Origin: Ensifer adhaerens
GTDB lineage: Bacteria > Pseudomonadota > Alphaproteobacteria > Rhizobiales > Rhizobiaceae
NCBI RefSeq assembly: GCF_002007205.1
Contig: NZ_LAZS01000005.1
Location: forward strand, 1,054,001-1,118,000
Length of the DNA: 64,000 nt
Direction of reading: 5' to 3'
Of this stretch, positions 34,121 to 44,019 are shown in pieces (positions within the stretch are counted from its first letter, which is position 1; every line of letters starts with the position of its first letter). The notes under the pieces were generated by a model. It was not told the origin of the DNA, ran no database searches, and saw only the letters and a list, made by a program, of their open reading frames with translations. Made by a program: the position numbers and the translations under genes.

Positions 34121-34684
34121 ATGCGCCCTCCGAAACTCGCCTCACTGACGGCGCACGTTACCGAACTCGAAATGACCGCTCCGCCGAAGCAGAGCCTGCC
34201 GATGCCGGTCAATATCCAGACTGCAATCCTGCGCGTCTCCGACATTCCGCTCGGCTACTATCGGTTTCTCTATCTGCGCGTCGGCCGCCGCTGGCATTGG
34301 ACCGAACGGCTGCGGATGAGCGACGAGGATCTGGCAGCGCTGCTTGGCGACAAGCGAACGAGCGTGACGGTTCTTTACGTTAACGGCGCACCTGCCGGCT
34401 TCTTCGAATTGCATCAGGGCGACGACGACGTGGTCGAGCTCGTCCATTTCGGGCTGATGGAACACGCGCTTGGCCTTGGGCTCGGCAAATGGTTCCTGCT
34501 GCAGACGCTGTTTGCCGCCTGGGCGCTGAACCCGAGCAAGCTGAAGGTGACCACCAACAATCTCGACCACCCGCGCGCGCTGCAGCTCTACCAGCAGTTC
34601 GGCTTCTCGCCGGTCGCAACCCGCGAGGCCACGGTCTCTCCTTTGACCGATGCCGAACTTCTGAGCCTGGCGAAAAACCTCTGA
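34121..34684 (+). CDS. GNAT family N-acetyltransferase
   Basis: This 187-aa acetyltransferase contains the acetyl-CoA region ALGLGLGKWFLLQTLFAAWA and the tail DHPRALQLYQQFGFSPVATR. The ATG at 34121 follows the sseA stop by four bases, so it is in the same operon. The substrate is unknown. Confidence 0.88.
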   Translation: MRPPKLASLTAHVTELEMTAPPKQSLPMPVNIQTAILRVSDIPLGYYRFLYLRVGRRWHWTERLRMSDEDLAALLGDKRTSVTVLYVNGAPAGFFELHQGDDDVVELVHFGLMEHALGLGLGKWFLLQTLFAAWALNPSKLKVTTNNLDHPRALQLYQQFGFSPVATREATVSPLTDAELLSLAKNL

Positions 34685-34776
34685 CGAACACCATCCGGCA
34701 AGTTCCGGGTGTCCTGATGGCTGCAGCCGGTGCAATCTCCTGATCGAACAATATAAGTCGATCAAGGAGATACACC

Positions 34777-35244
34777 ATGCCGCTGCGCTATTTTCCGATG
34801 TCTGACGCGGAAGCCCGCCGGATAAGAGAGGGCGGGCTGGACGCTTATGGCAATGCGCCGGAGCGACAGATCTCCGACGGCGGCGGCGTACCTTGCCGTC
34901 ATTGCCTGGATTATGTCGAGGCCGGCGCGCCCTATTTGATCTTCGCGCTTCGACCGTTTTCGACCTTGCAGCCTTACGCGGAAACCGGCCCGGTATTCAT
35001 GCACGCCGAGGCCTGCCCGGCGCATGATGGCGAAACCTTGCCGCCGATCCTGAGCTCGCGTGACAGCTATCTCCTGCGCGGCTACGGCCCCGACGAACGG
35101 ATCGTCTACGGGACCGGTGACGTCATCGCCAGGGAACAGCTTGAAACGCGAGCGAATGAACTGCTGGCACGACCCGACATTTCAGCCGTCCATGTGCGCT
35201 CGACCAGGTACAACTGCTACCAGTGTCGGATCGTCTCCGCCTGA
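34777..35244 (+). CDS. DUF1203-family protein
   Basis: This 155-aa protein begins MPLRYFPMSDAEARRIREGG and contains PCRHCLDYVEAGAPYLIFAL, VFMHAEACPAH and TRYNCYQCRIVSA, the layout of DUF1203 proteins. Paired cysteines suggest metal or redox binding, but no function is known. The ATG has AAGGAG upstream. Confidence 0.85.
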   Translation: MPLRYFPMSDAEARRIREGGLDAYGNAPERQISDGGGVPCRHCLDYVEAGAPYLIFALRPFSTLQPYAETGPVFMHAEACPAHDGETLPPILSSRDSYLLRGYGPDERIVYGTGDVIAREQLETRANELLARPDISAVHVRSTRYNCYQCRIVSA

Positions 35245-35255
35245 CACCTTCGTGG

Positions 35256-35287
35256 CAATCGGCCCGGCATCGCCGCCGGGCCGATTG
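35256..35287. terminator. Bidirectional hairpin between the DUF1203 gene and ald
   Basis: CAATCGGCCCGGC (35256-35268) pairs perfectly with GCCGGGCCGATTG (35275-35287) with a six-base loop. It lies between two convergent genes. The flanking T-runs are weak. Confidence 0.7.
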
Positions 35288-35296
35288 GTCATTCCG

Positions 35297-36415
35297 TCAG
35301 GCGACGTTCAGCACCGCCTCGGGCGCATAGGCATCATAGCCGAGCGCTTCGGCGACAGGCGCGTTGGTGACGCGACCACGGTGAACGTTAAGGCCGGCGC
35401 GCAGATGCCGGTCTTCGGCAATCGCCTTCAGCCCCTTGTCGGCAAGCTGCAGGCCATAGTGCAGCGTGGCGTTGTTGAGCGCATGCGCCGAGGTCACCGG
35501 TACGGCGCCCGGCATGTTCGCAACGCAATAATGCACGATGCCGTCGACCTCATAAGTCGGGTCAGAGTGCGTGGTGGCATGCGAGGTTTCGAAGCAGCCG
35601 CCCTGGTCGATGGCGACGTCGACGATGACGGCACCCTTCTTCATGCCGGTCAGCATTTCGCGGGTCACAAGCTTCGGCGCCGCAGCACCCGGGATCAGCA
35701 CGGCGCCGATGACCAGATCGGCGGAGAAGACTTCCTCTTCCAGCGCGTCGATGGTCGAATAGCGCGTGTGCACGCGGCCGGCAAAGAGATCGTCGAGTTG
35801 CCGCAGACGCGGGATCGAACGATCAAGGATAGAGACATCGGCGCCGAGACCAGCCGCCATGCGCGCGGCATGCAGGCCGACGACACCACCACCGATGACG
35901 GTAACCTTGGCCGGCAGCACGCCCGGCACGCCGCCAAGCAGGATGCCGCGGCCACCATTGGCTTTTTGCAGCGAGGTGGCACCCGCCTGGATCGCCAGGC
36001 GCCCCGCAACTTCGGACATCGGCGCGAGCAGCGGAAGGCCGCCGCGATCGTCGGTGACGGTTTCATAGGCAATCGCCGTGACGCCGGAATTCAACAGACC
36101 CTTGGTCTGTTCCGGATCGGGCGCAAGATGCAGATAGGTATAGAGAATTTGGCCTTCACGCAGCTGCGCCCATTCGGAGGGCTGCGGCTCCTTGACCTTG
36201 ACGATCATGTCCGACCTTTCGAACACGTCCTTTGCCGTCGCGACGATCTTCGCGCCAGCGGCACGATAGGCATCGTCATCCGCGCCGATCCCTGCCCCGG
36301 CCTTGGTCTCCACGATTACCTCGTGGCCATGGGCAATATATTCACGCACCGAGCCGGGCGTCAGGCCGACACGATATTCATGGTTTTTGATTTCCTTCGG
36401 GCAACCGACACGCAT
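35297..36415 (-). CDS. ald: Alanine dehydrogenase
   Basis: This 372-aa enzyme would interconvert L-alanine and pyruvate with ammonia and NAD. The N-terminal signature [20 protein letters not shown] and the NAD-binding [20 protein letters not shown] are clear. Catalytic Lys (VKVKEPQ) and His (YLHLAPD) regions are present. ATG 36415 has AGGAG upstream. It is divergent from an Lrp/AsnC gene, the usual arrangement for alanine-induced control in rhizobia. Confidence 0.96.
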   Translation of the reverse strand: MRVGCPKEIKNHEYRVGLTPGSVREYIAHGHEVIVETKAGAGIGADDDAYRAAGAKIVATAKDVFERSDMIVKVKEPQPSEWAQLREGQILYTYLHLAPDPEQTKGLLNSGVTAIAYETVTDDRGGLPLLAPMSEVAGRLAIQAGATSLQKANGGRGILLGGVPGVLPAKVTVIGGGVVGLHAARMAAGLGADVSILDRSIPRLRQLDDLFAGRVHTRYSTIDALEEEVFSADLVIGAVLIPGAAAPKLVTREMLTGMKKGAVIVDVAIDQGGCFETSHATTHSDPTYEVDGIVHYCVANMPGAVPVTSAHALNNATLHYGLQLADKGLKAIAEDRHLRAGLNVHRGRVTNAPVAEALGYDAYAPEAVLNVA

Positions 36416-36517
36416 CCTAGCGTTCCTCTCCTGTAATGGGCTTTGCGCCGCTTTTGACGAGGCAATCAGCAAAACACGCTGACAATCGAATGTCCTTGCA
36501 AAGACGAGAGCCCCCGC

Positions 36518-36540
36518 GCAATGATTTCGAAGAATGTTGC
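36518..36540. promoter_or_regulatory. Candidate Lrp-type operator in the ald-lrp intergenic region
   Basis: GCAA and TTGC flank a TTCGAA core with AT-rich arms in the 157-bp divergent promoter region. This is the sort of loose dyad that Lrp/AsnC proteins bind. The symmetry is imperfect. Confidence 0.3.
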
Positions 36541-36572
36541 GACAACAAGCGCAGGATTGAGGGAAATCACGA

Positions 36573-37034
36573 ATGAGCGAACTTGATGCCATCGATCATG
36601 CGATTCTGCGCATTCTTCAGCAGAACGGCCGGATCTCGAATGCCGATCTGGCGGCCAAGGTCGGACTCTCTCCGTCCGCCTGTTCTCGGCGGCTCGACAT
36701 CCTGGAAAAATCCGGAACCATCGCCGGCTATCATGCCCGGATCGCCCATAAGGCGCTCGACTACCAGATCATGGTCATCGTGCATATTTCGCTCTCCGGC
36801 CAGTTCGCAAAGACGCTCGCCGAATTCGAGGCAGCGGTAAAGCTCTGTCCGAACGTGCTTGTCTGCTACCTGATGTCCGGGGAGTACGACTATATCCTGC
36901 GGGTCGCGGCCAAGGATCTGCAGGACTATGAGCGCATTCACCGCGACTGGCTTTCGGCCCTGCCCCACGTGGTGAAGATCAATTCCAGCTTCTCGCTGCG
37001 CGAAATCATCGACCGGCCGAATGTCGGCATCTGA
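36573..37034 (+). CDS. Lrp/AsnC-family regulator, probably of ald
   Basis: This 153-aa protein has the N-terminal winged helix ([20 protein letters not shown] ... [17 protein letters not shown]) and the C-terminal RAM effector domain ([20 protein letters not shown]). It is divergent from alanine dehydrogenase and so probably activates or tunes ald in response to alanine, as AldR-type proteins do. That specific role is inferred from position. Confidence 0.93.
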   Translation: MSELDAIDHAILRILQQNGRISNADLAAKVGLSPSACSRRLDILEKSGTIAGYHARIAHKALDYQIMVIVHISLSGQFAKTLAEFEAAVKLCPNVLVCYLMSGEYDYILRVAAKDLQDYERIHRDWLSALPHVVKINSSFSLREIIDRPNVGI

Positions 37035-37048
37035 AGCTTCGAGATGAC

Positions 37049-38296
37049 CTATCGGCCGACGACGCAATTGCGCCCGCGTCCCTTGGCGGCATAGAGCCTC
37101 AGGTCGGCCTGGGTCAGCAGATCCTCGACCGAGGCACCATCGGCAGGTGACGACGAAAGCCCTATGCTCGCCGTCACCGCCTGCCCGTCCGGCGTCGCGA
37201 TCTGATCGGAGATCGAGAGCCGAATCTCTTCCGCGCGCCGCAGGGCGTCGGCATGCGCCATTGCCGGACACAGGATCACGAATTCCTCGCCGCCATAACG
37301 AAACAGCCGGTCGACCGGGCGCAACTTCGATTTCACCGTCTCCACCAGCCGCTGCAGCACCCGGTCCCCTTCGAGATGACCGAAGCGATCGTTGACGCCC
37401 TTGAAGTGGTCGACGTCGATGATCATCAGCGTCACCGCTGCATTTTCGGCGCTCGCCGCGCGCAGCATCTCGGGTGCCTCGATCTCGAACCGGCTGCGGT
37501 CGAGCGAGCCCGTCAGCGTGTCCTGCCCGGAGCGCGACAGCAGATCCTCGTAGCGTTCACGGAAGGTCAGCGTGTTGAAGATGTCGCCAAGCGGCCGGTC
37601 CGACATCGCCAGCGACGGATGGCGCGAGAGGTTGAGATAAAGGCCGACGGCAATGGCATAGAAGGGCGCCGCCAGCATCTTCGCCATCCATCCGCCCCAG
37701 AACACCTCGGCCGGCGCGCCGTTCCACCAGCGCAACGCCGCATAGAAGGCGGCCTGGTCGAAGGTCAGCACCACGACGCCGCAGATGAGGAAGCGGACGG
37801 TCACGAAGTGACGCAGCCACCGCCCCAGGCGCTCGTAAAGCAGGATGATCATCAGCGAATCGAAGTAGAGGATCGTCGTTCCCCAGACCATCAGCCATCC
37901 CATCTCGTCGATGAAGGCGAGGTCGGCGGAGCGCTCCGCCACGATCGACACCGTATCGTGCTGGCGCAGAAGAAGGCTGAGCGCCACGGTCAGGAAATTG
38001 CCGGCGAGCAGACCATAGATCGGCTGGCGCACCGTTGCCGCGTCCTCCTTCACATAGAGAAGGAGAATCATCATCAGCTTGCCGGAAAACAGGACCGCCG
38101 AGCCGGGCGAAATCACGCCGAAAGGCAACTGCACATAGAAGACCGCTGCGAGATAGGTCTCGATGAAATGCATCACCCCGAGCGCGGCGACGAACACACC
38201 GAGCCCCAACCGGGCGCGAAGGTGCAGCAGCCCGATCATCGCCGTGACGTAGACCAGCGCCTCGCCGACGAAAAGAAGAAGGTTGGCGTTTGGCAT
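37049..38296 (-). CDS. Membrane-bound diguanylate cyclase (GGDEF)
   Basis: This 415-aa protein has about 230 N-terminal residues with several hydrophobic helices (LLLFVGEALVYVTAMIGLL onward), then a GGDEF domain. The active site is RYGGEEF, and RPVD five residues before it is an intact inhibitory I-site. It would make cyclic-di-GMP from two GTP. There is no EAL domain. The membrane part is probably a sensor domain; its ligand is unknown. Confidence 0.92.
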   Translation of the reverse strand: MPNANLLLFVGEALVYVTAMIGLLHLRARLGLGVFVAALGVMHFIETYLAAVFYVQLPFGVISPGSAVLFSGKLMMILLLYVKEDAATVRQPIYGLLAGNFLTVALSLLLRQHDTVSIVAERSADLAFIDEMGWLMVWGTTILYFDSLMIILLYERLGRWLRHFVTVRFLICGVVVLTFDQAAFYAALRWWNGAPAEVFWGGWMAKMLAAPFYAIAVGLYLNLSRHPSLAMSDRPLGDIFNTLTFRERYEDLLSRSGQDTLTGSLDRSRFEIEAPEMLRAASAENAAVTLMIIDVDHFKGVNDRFGHLEGDRVLQRLVETVKSKLRPVDRLFRYGGEEFVILCPAMAHADALRRAEEIRLSISDQIATPDGQAVTASIGLSSSPADGASVEDLLTQADLRLYAAKGRGRNCVVGR

Positions 38297-38531
38297 GTGC
38301 TTGAGAAAGTTCCGTTTCCTGGAGCACCGTTAACCAGGAAACTTGAAGAAAACTTTACCAGGTATCCGCTCTCGCTCGACCTTGAGGTGCGAAAATCTGC
38401 CGCTTTCGGAAACGTCGGCTTTCCGGCATAGTCGCCGCCAACCCACCGTCGTTCGCCTTCCGGCGAACAAAACTCCCGATTGCATCCCTTTTTTACATGA
38501 CGACCCGTATTCTTGATAAATGGAGGACCGC

Positions 38532-40514
38532 ATGACATCGATGACATCCCCGCTTCACCTCACGCGCCGCTCGCTTCTTGCGGGGGCCGCAGCTTCCTCG
38601 GCGCTCGTCATGTTGCATCCATTCTCGGTTCGGGCCGCCGCCAACCAGGCGCATCTCAGGATCATGGAAACGACGGACCTGCACGTCCACGTGTTCCCCT
38701 ACGACTATTACGGCGACAAGCCGAACGACACCGTCGGCCTTGCGCGCACGGCTTCTATCATCGACGCCATCCGCGCCGAAGCGACGAATTCGATCCTCGT
38801 GGATAACGGCGACTTCCTGCAGGGCAATCCGATGGGCGACTACATCGCCTATCAACGCGGTATAAAGGACGGCGACATCCACCCTGTTATCGCCGCCATG
38901 AACGTGCTCGGCTATGACTGCGGCACGCTCGGCAACCATGAGTTCAACTACGGCCTCGACTTCATGTTCAAGGCGCTCAACGGCGCCAACTTCCCGCTCG
39001 TCTGCGCCAACCTGACGAAAGGGGCACTTGCCGCCAATGCCCGCCAGGACGAGTTGTTCCTGAAGCCCTACGTCATTCTCGACCGCAAGGTGAAGGACGG
39101 CTCTGGCCAGGAGCACGAGATCCGCATCGGCCTCATCGGCTTCGTTCCGCCGCAGATCATGACCTGGGACGCCAAGCATCTGGAGGGCAAGGCCAATGCC
39201 CGCGACATCGTCAAGGCGGCCGAAGCCTGGGTGCCGCAGATGCGCGAGGAAGGCGCCGACATCGTGGTGGCGCTCTCCCACTCCGGCATCGGCCAGGAGG
39301 CCTATGCGGAAAACCTCGAGAACGCCTCCGTGCCGCTGGCCGCAATCGAAGGCATCGACGCGATCGTTACCGGCCACAGCCACCTGGATTTCCCAGGACC
39401 GAAGTTCGACGGCCTCTCCGGCGTCGACAACAAGAAGGGGCTGATCTCCGGCAAGCCCGGCGTCATGGGCGGCTTCTGGGGCTCGCATCTCGGCCTGATC
39501 GACCTGCTCATCGAGCGCGAAGGCGGCGCCTGGCGCGTCGTCAGCTCGACGAGCGAAGCGCGGCCGATCTATCGCCGCGTCGAAAAGAAAGTCGTGGCCG
39601 AAGTCGCCGACAGAAAGGAAGTTCTGGCTGCCGCGCAGAAGGACCACGAGGCGACGCTTGCATATGTGCGCACGCCAGTCGGCAAGACCAGTGCGCCGCT
39701 CTACTCCTACTTCGCCCTGGTTGCCGACGATCCATCGGTGCAGATCGTCAGCCAGGCGCAGACCTGGTACATCAAGGACATGCTGAAGGACACCGAGCAC
39801 CGCGACCTGCCTGTGCTTTCGGCCGCCGCTCCCTTCAAGGCCGGTGGCCGTGGCGGCGCCGATTACTACACGGACGTTCCGGCCGGCGACATCGCCATCA
39901 AGAACGTCGCGGACCTCTATCTCTATCCGAACACCGTCCAGGCCGTGGTCATATCAGGCGAACAGGTGCGCAACTGGCTGGAGATGTCGGCCGGCATCTT
40001 CAACGAGGTCAAACCGGGCGCTTCGGACGCACCGCTGATCAACGGCGGCTTCCCGTCCTACAACTTCGACGTCATCGACGGGGTCACCTATCAGATCGAT
40101 CTTTCCGTGCCGCCGAAGTTCGACAAGGATGGCAACACCATCAACGCCGCCTCGAACCGCATCAAGAACCTGCAATTCAACGGGCAAGCAATTGATCCGG
40201 CGCAGAAATTCGTCGTGGCCACCAACAACTACCGCGCCGGCGGCGGCGGCAACTTCCCCGACATCACCGCCGACAGGGTGATCTTCGTCGCCCCGGACAC
40301 CAACCGCGACGTCGTGGTCCGCTACATCATCGATCAGGGCACGATCAACCCGTCGGCCGACGCCAACTGGACCTTCGTGCCGCTCGCCGGCACGAGCGTC
40401 ACCTTCGACAGCGGTCCGAAGGCGCGGCAGTTCCTGGCGCAGGTCAAGGGCGTGACGATCGAGGATGCCGGTGACGCCGCCGAGGGCTTCGCACGCTTCC
40501 GGATCAAGCTCTGA
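38532..40514 (+). CDS. cpdB: 2',3'-cyclic-nucleotide 2'-phosphodiesterase / 3'-nucleotidase
   Basis: This 660-aa periplasmic enzyme has a twin-arginine signal (LTRRSLLAGAAASSALVML). The metallophosphatase motifs follow: TTDLHVHVFPYDYYG, DNGDFLQGNPMGDY, GNHEFNYG, and a C-terminal nucleotide-binding domain. The ATG at 38532 is preferred because TGGAGG lies upstream; an ATG four codons earlier overlaps that site. It would salvage phosphate and nucleosides from extracellular nucleotides. Confidence 0.94.
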   Translation: MTSMTSPLHLTRRSLLAGAAASSALVMLHPFSVRAAANQAHLRIMETTDLHVHVFPYDYYGDKPNDTVGLARTASIIDAIRAEATNSILVDNGDFLQGNPMGDYIAYQRGIKDGDIHPVIAAMNVLGYDCGTLGNHEFNYGLDFMFKALNGANFPLVCANLTKGALAANARQDELFLKPYVILDRKVKDGSGQEHEIRIGLIGFVPPQIMTWDAKHLEGKANARDIVKAAEAWVPQMREEGADIVVALSHSGIGQEAYAENLENASVPLAAIEGIDAIVTGHSHLDFPGPKFDGLSGVDNKKGLISGKPGVMGGFWGSHLGLIDLLIEREGGAWRVVSSTSEARPIYRRVEKKVVAEVADRKEVLAAAQKDHEATLAYVRTPVGKTSAPLYSYFALVADDPSVQIVSQAQTWYIKDMLKDTEHRDLPVLSAAAPFKAGGRGGADYYTDVPAGDIAIKNVADLYLYPNTVQAVVISGEQVRNWLEMSAGIFNEVKPGASDAPLINGGFPSYNFDVIDGVTYQIDLSVPPKFDKDGNTINAASNRIKNLQFNGQAIDPAQKFVVATNNYRAGGGGNFPDITADRVIFVAPDTNRDVVVRYIIDQGTINPSADANWTFVPLAGTSVTFDSGPKARQFLAQVKGVTIEDAGDAAEGFARFRIKL

Positions 40515-40529
40515 GCCGCAGCCGATCGG

Positions 40530-40559
40530 GCGTGGGTTGCCGCTTGCGGCGGCCCACGC
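40530..40559 (+). terminator. Possible hairpin after cpdB
   Basis: GCGTGGG pairs with CCCACGC around an inner GCCGC/GCGGC stem. No clear T-run follows, so termination strength is uncertain. Confidence 0.4.
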
Positions 40560-40686
40560 GCCTGGCGCGTGGTCGATCCGGCCGCGCAAATCGCCGGCAG
40601 AAATCCTCAGCGTTCCTGACGCAGGGTATGAGCTGCGCCTGGTAAGTCTCTGTTTATTTTACATTATCTTGAAGAGCCGCGGAGGC

Positions 40687-41007
40687 TCACACCTGGCGCG
40701 ACGGGGCGTCGTCGGAAAACAGCGACGGGCCGGTCTGATCGATGATCTGGCGCCCCTTGCGCAGCGCCGCGTCGATCGCATCCTGCTCGGACGTGAAGAG
40801 ATCGGCACGGATGAAGCTGCGGACCTTGGTCCCACCTTCGGCCGAGGCCTTCTCGATATTGCCGGCCAGACGAAACTGCGAGCCCTCGCGCATCGGCGTG
40901 GCGCGGATGGTGCAATCCGCATAGGCCTCGGATTTCCCCGGCGCTGCCTGCGCCTGGTCTTCGGAGTTGCCGGAACGGCCGAAAAATTTCGAGAAAAACG
41001 ATGCCAT
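40687..41007 (-). CDS. HlyU-family protein
   Basis: This 106-aa protein begins MASFFSKFFGRSGNS and matches the HlyU family of small regulators: YADCTIRATPMREGSQFRLA, then RADLFTSEQDAIDAALRKGR and QIIDQTG. HlyU in Vibrio controls haemolysin; rhizobial members have no established role. ATG 41007 preferred. Confidence 0.85.
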   Translation of the reverse strand: MASFFSKFFGRSGNSEDQAQAAPGKSEAYADCTIRATPMREGSQFRLAGNIEKASAEGGTKVRSFIRADLFTSEQDAIDAALRKGRQIIDQTGPSLFSDDAPSRQV

Positions 41008-41083
41008 GCCCAAGACTTAGACGCCGCGGCCGATACTGTCAAAGCCTAAGTGCCGATAATCGACCGCGACGTCCTCATCCTCA

Positions 41084-42331
41084 TCAGATGATCAGATTGG
41101 AGAGGATCTCGTTCTCGGTGATGTCCTGGTAGCGAAGCCCGGCGGCGTCGAAGCGGGCCTTCAGCACCGGGAAGTTCTCGGCATGTTTGGTCTCGATGCC
41201 GATCAGGATGGAGCCGAAGTTGCGGGCCGACTTCTTCAGATATTCGAAGCGCGAGATGTCGTCCTCGTCACCGAGCAGATTGAGGAAATCGCGAAGGGCC
41301 CCCGGTCGCTGCGCCATGCGCAGGATAAAGTACTTCTTGAGGCCGGCATGGCGCATCGCGCGCTCCTTGACGTCGGGCAGGCGCTCGAAATCGAAATTGC
41401 CGCCGGAAACGACGGCGACCACCGTCTTGCCGGCAAGCTTTTCGGGCCCCAGCATTTCCAGCGCCGAGATCGAAAGGGCGCCAGCCGGCTCGAGCACGAC
41501 GCCTTCGACATTCAGCATGTCCACGATCGTCAGGCAGATGGCATTCTCCGCCAGGAGCATGACCTGGTCGGGCGAGAAACGCCGAAGTGCTGCAAAGTTC
41601 AGATCGCCGATCCGCCCGACAGCGGCACCGTCGACGAAGTTGTCGACCTGGTCGAGGGTCACCACGCTGCCGGTTTCCAGGCTTTCGCGCAGGCTGGGCG
41701 CGCCGACCGGTTCGCAGAACACGAAGTGATCAGCCGCGACCTTATCCTTGAGGTAGCCGGTGACGCCCGCGGCAAGTCCGCCACCGCCGACCGGCAGCAC
41801 GACGAGATCGGGCACTACGCCCTCCGGCAACTGCCAGGCAATTTCCGCCGCAACACTTGCCTGCCCCTCGATGATGTCGGCGTGATCGAAAGGCGGCACC
41901 ATGACGCCGCCGATCGCGTCCACGTGGTCGCGGGCCGCCTTGTAGCACTGGTCGAAGATATCGCCGACCAGCTTGATGGTGATGAATTCGCCGCCGAACA
42001 TCCTAGTCTTGTCGATCTTCTGCTGCGGCGTCGTCACCGGCATGAAGACGACACCCGGCACGCCGAAATGACGGCAGACGAAAGCGAAGCCCTGGGCATG
42101 GTTGCCGGCCGAGGCGCAGACGAAGGTCTTGCCCGAAGCGCCGGCGCCGATCGCCTTGCGGAAGAAATTGAAGGCGCCGCGGATCTTGTAGGAGCGAACC
42201 GGCGAAAGATCCTCGCGCTTGAGGTAGATGTTGGCGCCATAGCGTGCGCTCAAGTGCTCGTTGAGCTGCAGCGGCGTCGGCGGGAAGATCTCCCGCAAGG
42301 CTTCGGTTGCGGTTTCGACATCCTGCTTCAT
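41084..42331 (-). CDS. ilvA: Threonine dehydratase (threonine ammonia-lyase)
   Basis: This 415-aa PLP enzyme would convert L-threonine to 2-oxobutanoate, the first step to isoleucine. The PLP lysine is in VRSYKIRGAFN, the glycine loop is PVGGGGLAAG, and a C-terminal single ACT-like regulatory domain (KKYFILRMAQRPGALRDFLN) makes it the shorter biosynthetic form. The start is the second of two adjacent ATGs. Confidence 0.94.
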   Translation of the reverse strand: MKQDVETATEALREIFPPTPLQLNEHLSARYGANIYLKREDLSPVRSYKIRGAFNFFRKAIGAGASGKTFVCASAGNHAQGFAFVCRHFGVPGVVFMPVTTPQQKIDKTRMFGGEFITIKLVGDIFDQCYKAARDHVDAIGGVMVPPFDHADIIEGQASVAAEIAWQLPEGVVPDLVVLPVGGGGLAAGVTGYLKDKVAADHFVFCEPVGAPSLRESLETGSVVTLDQVDNFVDGAAVGRIGDLNFAALRRFSPDQVMLLAENAICLTIVDMLNVEGVVLEPAGALSISALEMLGPEKLAGKTVVAVVSGGNFDFERLPDVKERAMRHAGLKKYFILRMAQRPGALRDFLNLLGDEDDISRFEYLKKSARNFGSILIGIETKHAENFPVLKARFDAAGLRYQDITENEILSNLII

Positions 42332-42483
42332 CACGTACGGTCTTCCGTTGAGTTGGTCGCTGGCCGTCGCTATTGCACATCACAACGCCCGAAGCCATGG
42401 CTTTGACTCGAATCGGGCCGGCGTTGAAAATGGGCAGCACCTGTCCGGCCGGTATGCCGCATTGATTTCCAGGAAATGAACGC

Positions 42484-43938
42484 TTGAACGCAACCCTCAT
42501 CCGGCATGCCGTGCACATCTCGGCGATCCTCGGCATTTATCTTGCCTGCGCCATGCTGGTGCCGGCGATGGTCGACCTCTATTACGGACACCCGGACTGG
42601 CAGATTTTTGCCGCCTCGTCCTTCATGGTCGGCGGCCTTTCGCTGGCGACCTTCATGGCCACGCGCATGGGGCCGCCGCCGTTTTCGAAGAAGTTCGGCT
42701 TCGTCCTCGTCAACATGCTCTGGGCTGTGTTTTCCGTGGTCGGCGCGATCCCACTCTGGCTGTCGTCCATGAAGCTCGACTTTGCTCAGGCGCTGTTCGA
42801 ATCCGTGTCGGCAATCACCACGACAGGCGCAACCGTGATCGTCGGTCTCGACGATGCGCCGCCGGGGCTTCTCGTCTGGCGTTCACTGCTCTGCTGGCTT
42901 GGCGGCATCGGCATCGTCGTGCTCGGGCTGTTCATCATCCCTTATCTCAGGGTGGGCGGCATGTCGTTCTTCAAGATGGAGTCCTCCGACACCGGCGACA
43001 AACCCTTTGCCCGGCTCGCCAGCTTCAGCCGCGCCTTCCTGGCGATCTACGTCGTCATCACCCTGCTATGCACGATCGGTTACTTCCTCACCGGCATGAA
43101 CCGCTTCGATGCGATCAACCACGCGATGTCGACGGTGGCGACCGGCGGGTTCTCCACCCATGACGCATCCTTCGCCTATTTCGGCAGCATACCGCTGCTC
43201 TGGACCGCCACCTTCTTCATGGCGCTCTGCAGCCTGCCCTTTTCGATCCTGATCGTGCTCGTCGCGCGCGGAAGACTCGACGCGCTGCGCGACCCGCAAA
43301 TCATCGTGTTCCTCGGCTATCTCTCTGCATTCTCGATCGCCGTCGCCGTCTACCACCGGCTTGCCAATGGCGTGGAATTCCACCTGGCGCTGGCGCATTC
43401 CTTCTTCAACATCACCTCGATCCTCTCGACCAGCGGCTATGCCAGCCAGGACTACAGCCTCTGGGGACCGTTCGTCGTCATCGCCGCCTTTATCGCCACC
43501 TTCATGGGCGGATGTTCCGGATCGACCGCCGGCGGTATCAAGGCCTATCGCTTCATCGTGCTCTTCAACGCGATCCGTTCGGGACTGAACAAACTCGTCT
43601 ACCCCAATGCGATCTATGCGGTGCGCTATGGCGGCAACGCCGTCGACGCGGACACGCAACGTTCCATCTTCCTGTTCTTCATCACCTACATTCTACTGTG
43701 GGTGCTCGGCAGTCTCGCCATGGGCGCGCTCGGCTACGATCTGGTCACCGCGACTTCGGCGGTCATCACCTGCCTCTCCAATGTCGGCCCGGGCCTCGGG
43801 CCGATCATCGGGCCGGCCGGCAACTTCTCGACGCTCGGCGATCCCGAACTCTATCTGCTGTCGTTGATGATGCTGCTCGGTCGTCTCGAAGTGCTGACCG
43901 TGCTGGTAATCCTGACGCCGGTCTTCTGGAAGCATTGA
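42484..43938 (+). CDS. trkH: TrkH-family potassium uptake protein
   Basis: This 484-aa membrane protein has the repeated helix-pore-helix layout of Trk channels. Pore loops include SAITTTGATVI, STVATGGFSTHD, ILSTSGYASQD and CLSNVGPGLG, the selectivity filters. It would take up K+ together with a TrkA-type NAD-binding subunit, not present here. The start is TTG at 42484 (NATLIRHAVHISAIL), preceded by AGGAAA. Confidence 0.92.
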   Translation: MNATLIRHAVHISAILGIYLACAMLVPAMVDLYYGHPDWQIFAASSFMVGGLSLATFMATRMGPPPFSKKFGFVLVNMLWAVFSVVGAIPLWLSSMKLDFAQALFESVSAITTTGATVIVGLDDAPPGLLVWRSLLCWLGGIGIVVLGLFIIPYLRVGGMSFFKMESSDTGDKPFARLASFSRAFLAIYVVITLLCTIGYFLTGMNRFDAINHAMSTVATGGFSTHDASFAYFGSIPLLWTATFFMALCSLPFSILIVLVARGRLDALRDPQIIVFLGYLSAFSIAVAVYHRLANGVEFHLALAHSFFNITSILSTSGYASQDYSLWGPFVVIAAFIATFMGGCSGSTAGGIKAYRFIVLFNAIRSGLNKLVYPNAIYAVRYGGNAVDADTQRSIFLFFITYILLWVLGSLAMGALGYDLVTATSAVITCLSNVGPGLGPIIGPAGNFSTLGDPELYLLSLMMLLGRLEVLTVLVILTPVFWKH

Positions 43939-44019
43939 CCATTCGCGCGCCGGCCCTATCGTCTTGACTTGGTGCAGCAGATGCCGAAAGTCGGTCGGAA
44001 CCGGCGATGGGGGAACGTC

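Noticed and set aside
35060-36436. Plus-strand 458-codon frame opposite ald
   Set aside because: Overlaps the alanine dehydrogenase gene antisense and shows no domain or start.
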